The translations under genes were made by a program, and so were the position numbers. The notes under the pieces were generated by a model. It saw nothing but the letters and a program-made list of their open reading frames with translations, was not told where the DNA came from and did no database searches. Shown piece by piece: positions 7,058-8,997 of a stretch of DNA of 8,997 bases (positions are counted from its first letter, which is position 1; each line of letters opens with the position of its first letter). This DNA is from JAUVXJ01 sp964577995 (GTDB taxonomy: Bacteria > Chloroflexota > Anaerolineae > UBA7937 > B3-Chlor), in assembly GCA_964577995.1 (NCBI GenBank), contig CAZOBP010000114.1:1-8997 (forward strand), written 5' to 3'.

Positions 7058-7582
7058 TCAGCGCAGGCGTGTCACGGCCACCGCTGCGGCGACGATCGGG
7101 TATAACCAGTAGAAGGGGTTGAGCAGAAAGCCCGGCATCAGGAGCAGCGCTATCCCGCCGTACCTGAAGGCGGCCACGCACAGTGTGCCCCCGATGGAGC
7201 CTACGAGAACGGACAGAGCGGCGATGACCTGCAAGCCCCTACCCCTCTTGTAGTCCGCTGCCCGGCCGATGGCCTCGCCGATGATGGCTCCGGCCGCCAT
7301 AGCCAGCAAGAATGACAGGAACATCACAGGAACGAATAGGGGAAGGATCTCCGCGACCACCGCGCACAGCAGAGAAACCCCGGTGCCGGCACCCAGCGCT
7401 CGCAAGTAGTAGGTGGCCGGGACGTCATAGGTGGGCACCTTCTTCAGTTGGGCACACTGTGGACAGCGCAACCCTACAGGGTGGCGCACCGCACATTCGG
7501 CGCAGATGGGCTGGCCGCACTTGCCACAACGCAGCAAGGTCTCCCGGTTGGGGTGATTGACGCAATACATGGACTCAGGCAT
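7058..7582 (-). CDS. Zinc-finger multi-pass membrane protein
   Basis: This 174-residue protein has an N-terminal Cys/His domain with C7-x2-H10, C19-x2-C22, C27-x2-C30, H34 and C40-x2-C43. The pattern resembles the B-box-like zinc fingers that precede membrane domains in several bacterial families. Three to five hydrophobic segments follow (about 60-83, 84-105, 117-139, 142-170), leaving a short basic tail. The function is unknown; the soluble domain could be a protein-interaction module at the membrane. No rhomboid Ser-His catalytic motif is visible. ATG at 7582 begins 2 bases after the nadK stop, so translation is probably coupled; ATG at 7570 is an alternative. The frame stays open to 7654, but that start would overlap nadK. 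recN follows after 23 bases. Confidence 0.85.
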   Translation of the reverse strand: MPESMYCVNHPNRETLLRCGKCGQPICAECAVRHPVGLRCPQCAQLKKVPTYDVPATYYLRALGAGTGVSLLCAVVAEILPLFVPVMFLSFLLAMAAGAIIGEAIGRAADYKRGRGLQVIAALSVLVGSIGGTLCVAAFRYGGIALLLMPGFLLNPFYWLYPIVAAAVAVTRLR

Positions 7583-7584
7583 GA

Positions 7585-8409
7585 CTACTGCTTCAGTCTC
7601 TCCAGCAAGTTGTGCCCGAAGTAGTTGGTGGGCTGCGTCCTGACCAGTCTGCACCGGTGAGGGCTCAAGGTGACCAGTACCCGATCTCCGTCTTCCAGCT
7701 CCGTTTCGATCTGGCCATCGATGGTGAGGACGGCTGGATACTCGGTGGACAGACGGATCTCGATGGCAGACTCTGGAGGGAGGACCAGTGACCGCCCGAG
7801 GGCTCTGTGAGGAGCGATGGGTGTGAGCAGGATGTCACTCAGCCGAGGGTGGAGGATAGGGCCTCCGGCGGCCAGGGAGTAGGCGGTCGAGCCTGTGGGC
7901 GTGGCTACGATGAGCCCGTCGGCCACGTAGTCGGAAAAGTCCTCGCCATCGACGTAGGCTGCCAGGCGCACCACTCGCGAGATGGTGCCGTGTCCCACGA
8001 CGACGTCGTTGAGGGCTTCGCGCGACTCTTCGATCGAGCCACGGCGGTGAAGCTCGGCATGGAGCATGATCCGCTCCTCGAGCCAGTACTCGCCCGATAG
8101 GACCGTATCCATGACCCGCACCGCTTCGTCCGGCTGGACCTCAGCCAGAAAGCCGAAACGGCCCAGGTTGACACTGAGAATGGGTGTGCCGTCGAGCATG
8201 GCCAGTCTGGCAGCTCTCAGGATTGTGCCGTCGCCCCCCAGCGTGACGATCAGATCTAGGTTGGGGACGCGTTCTCTGACTTCGTCGTCCTGCCAGGCTG
8301 ACCCCACCCACGTCGACAGGCCCCTCGATTTCAAGAGGTCATCCAGGTCCTCGGCCAATCGAAGCGACTCGTCGATCTTGGGGTGATAGAGCAGTCCGAT
8401 GGTGTGCAT
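7585..8409 (-). CDS. nadK: NAD kinase
   Basis: Phosphorylates NAD to NADP in the cytoplasm, supplying NADPH for biosynthesis and oxidative defence. At 274 residues it has typical bacterial NadK length. Visible motifs are LGGDGT (57-62) with the catalytic aspartate D60, the NLGRFGFLAEV segment (81-91), the N134-D135 pair of the usual LNE/LND motif, and the glycine-rich ADGLIVATPTGSTAYSLA (163-180). The start ATG at 8409 gives the expected N-terminus (MHTIGLLYHP). Its ribosome-binding site is weak: only GGCGGA, about 9 bases upstream. It is the first gene of a tight - strand operon with the zinc-finger membrane protein and recN, and nadK-recN linkage is common in bacteria. Confidence 0.95.
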   Translation of the reverse strand: MHTIGLLYHPKIDESLRLAEDLDDLLKSRGLSTWVGSAWQDDEVRERVPNLDLIVTLGGDGTILRAARLAMLDGTPILSVNLGRFGFLAEVQPDEAVRVMDTVLSGEYWLEERIMLHAELHRRGSIEESREALNDVVVGHGTISRVVRLAAYVDGEDFSDYVADGLIVATPTGSTAYSLAAGGPILHPRLSDILLTPIAPHRALGRSLVLPPESAIEIRLSTEYPAVLTIDGQIETELEDGDRVLVTLSPHRCRLVRTQPTNYFGHNLLERLKQ

Positions 8410-8441
8410 CCCGTCTCGTCCGCCAGAATCTCTCGTTTGCC

Positions 8442-8470
8442 ATTATACGCCAAACCGAGGATCATGACTA
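8442..8470 (-). promoter_or_regulatory. Promoter of the nadK-recN operon
   Basis: Read on the - strand, TAGTCA (8470-8465, four of six to TTGACA), 17 bases, then a perfect TATAAT (8447-8442). Transcription would start near 8435, about 25 bases before the nadK ATG. With only 2 and 23 bases between the downstream genes, this is likely the main promoter for all three. The GGCCTACGG element of the sbcC region is absent here. Confidence 0.65.
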
Positions 8471-8510
8471 GCGCCCCGGCACCCTCAGGGGCGAATGTAG
8501 GCGTGCTTAC

Positions 8511-8538
8511 TGAACAACCTCTGGCACACCAGTATAAT
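8511..8538 (+). promoter_or_regulatory. Divergent promoter opposite nadK
   Basis: TGAACA (8511-8516, four of six to TTGACA), a 16-base spacer and a perfect TATAAT (8533-8538). The start would be near 8545. No + strand gene follows before the end of the window, so it would drive either the short RNA called below or a gene beyond 8997. Confidence 0.5.
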
Positions 8539-8544
8539 AGACCT

Positions 8545-8614
8545 AGAAGAGATCTTCCTCCTCCTTTCGAGAAGGGGGGCCGAGGCCGCCATGGTCTTGG
8601 CCCTCCTTTGTTTT
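8545..8614 (+). ncRNA. Candidate small RNA or attenuated leader
   Basis: About 70 bases lie between a predicted start near 8545 and the end of a terminator-like T-run. The 5' part carries CCTCCTCCTTT (8557-8567), resembling the anti-Shine-Dalgarno 3' end of 16S rRNA. The 3' part is the long hairpin. CCTCCTT (8560-8566) can also pair with AAGGGGG (8572-8578), which is the 5' arm of that hairpin, so two mutually exclusive folds exist, as in an attenuator. No ORF with a ribosome-binding site is present. It could be a trans-acting RNA, a leader, or an accident of sequence. Confidence 0.4.
8571..8614 (+). terminator. Strong intrinsic terminator-like hairpin
   Basis: Bases 8571-8587 pair with 8593-8609 (17 pairs, four of them G-U or terminal wobble) around the loop GCCAT. 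The 3' arm runs into TTTGTTTT (8607-8614). The opposite strand has no T-run after the stem, so the element is directional. It lies about 33 bases downstream of a perfect TATAAT. Confidence 0.6.
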
Positions 8615-8770
8615 CTAGCCGCGCGTCCACACTCTGCCCCGAGTTCGAGAGCACGCCAGCGGTACTCGCCCCGGACCGAAGTCCAGCGATACGTTAGTAG
8701 GACCGTGCTCGGTTGTGTGGATCCCGGTGGTTCCACCGCCGCGTGCCACCAGGTGCGCAGGGGCATACCC

Positions 8771-8798
8771 GTAGCCGCACGGCATGCCGTGCGGCTAC
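8771..8798. repeat. Perfect 28-base palindrome, REP-like
   Basis: GTAGCCGCACGGCA (8771-8784) is followed with no spacer by its exact reverse complement (8785-8798). The symmetry stops sharply at both ends (C at 8770, A at 8799). This resembles the dispersed GC-rich palindromes common in intergenic DNA of several phyla, including Chloroflexota. There is no T-run, so it is unlikely to be an intrinsic terminator. Only one copy occurs in the window, so its dispersed nature is inferred. Confidence 0.7.
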
Positions 8799-8941
8799 AA
8801 ATCGGTGTGCGCCCACTGCAGGGCAACCGCGCCTGGCGAACCTGTCTCAGTTGCCCAGACAGCCCATGCTTGCCTTCTGGCGGTGGGTAGGGTAGATTGT
8901 ACACGTCACGGTCGGCCCACGTGCACCGAGAACTCGTTGCT

Positions 8942-8970
8942 GGCGCCGTCCTCGAGATGGGGACGGTGCC
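8942..8970. repeat. 10-bp inverted repeat near the window end
   Basis: GGCGCCGTCC (8942-8951) pairs with GGACGGTGCC (8961-8970), making 10 pairs with one G-U around a 9-base loop. Only TTGT follows, so terminator function is doubtful. It may belong to a structured RNA or a regulatory region of a gene beyond the window. Confidence 0.4.
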
Positions 8971-8997
8971 TTGTGCGAGGGGGCGTGTCCGGCAGAC

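Larger units (their letters stand above)
8615..8997. other. Non-coding, repeat-rich tail
   Basis: No reading frame here has a plausible start, ribosome-binding site or recognisable protein sequence on either strand. Besides the palindrome and terminal hairpin listed separately, there are small stems: CGGTGG (8725-8730) with CCACCG (8733-8738), GGGCAAC (8821-8827) with GTTGCCC (8850-8856), and CTGTCT (8842-8847) with AGACAG (8857-8862). The last two interlock and probably exclude each other. I recognise no tRNA, rRNA or known RNA family. Confidence 0.6.

Noticed and set aside
8555..8568. AAGGAGGAGG on the - strand as a ribosome-binding site
   Set aside because: No ATG, GTG or TTG follows at a usable distance, so it more likely matters as CCTCCTCCTT on the + strand.
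8721..8745. T-box-like GGTGGTTCCACCGC
   Set aside because: No stem I, specifier loop or downstream aminoacyl-tRNA synthetase gene is visible; a simple short palindrome explains it.
8485..8904. A 139-codon - strand ORF in the tail region
   Set aside because: Runs through the palindrome and the terminator hairpin, with no ribosome-binding site and an Arg-rich random-like product.
1..8997. CRISPR array, transposon, tRNA or rRNA genes
   Set aside because: No regularly spaced direct repeats, no transposase frame, and no cloverleaf or conserved rRNA segments were found by eye.

Overview
The window is GC-rich bacterial DNA carrying seven convincing protein genes and an unusually structured set of non-coding stretches. 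No gene fixes the taxon. The combination of a Cys/His zinc-finger membrane protein between nadK and recN, a DUF4332-type helix-hairpin-helix protein, and a GC-rich palindromic repeat resembles Chloroflexota genomes. That placement is an inference of low to moderate confidence. Four of the seven genes are linked to genome maintenance by family: nth, sbcC, recN and, more weakly, the helix-hairpin-helix protein.

Layout. Bases 1-212 are non-coding, with a possible sigma-A-type promoter and a run of stem-loops. Next, on the + strand, come nth (endonuclease III) and a two-helix membrane protein overlapping it by 4 bases. On the - strand, 1545-4100 is a Rad50/SbcC-type ATPase with a central zinc hook; no sbcD is visible. 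A 186-base divergent intergenic region (4101-4286) separates sbcC from a + strand pair: an unrecognised 105-residue protein and a two-HhH DUF4332-like protein. A convergent spacer (5054-5246) follows. Then comes a - strand operon read from right to left: nadK (8409-7585), a zinc-finger membrane protein (7582-7058) and recN (7034-5247). The last 588 bases (8410-8997) hold no credible gene. They contain the nadK promoter, a divergent + strand promoter followed closely by a terminator-like hairpin, a perfect 28-base palindrome and more inverted repeats.

How the parts fit. Nth starts base-excision repair of oxidised pyrimidines. SbcC processes DNA ends and hairpins, normally with SbcD. RecN acts at double-strand breaks with RecA. 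NadK makes NADP, and its linkage to recN is widespread in bacteria. The most striking sequence observation is that the two divergent promoters between sbcC and the small-protein pair carry the same 9-mer, GGCCTACGG, exactly 10 bases upstream of each -10 box, as a mirror-image pair. This suggests one regulator controls both sides. The second is a possible small RNA or attenuator at about 8545-8614: a CCUCCUCCUUU tract resembling the anti-Shine-Dalgarno end of 16S rRNA, followed by a long terminator-type hairpin. All RNA and regulatory calls come from reading the sequence by eye and are untested.
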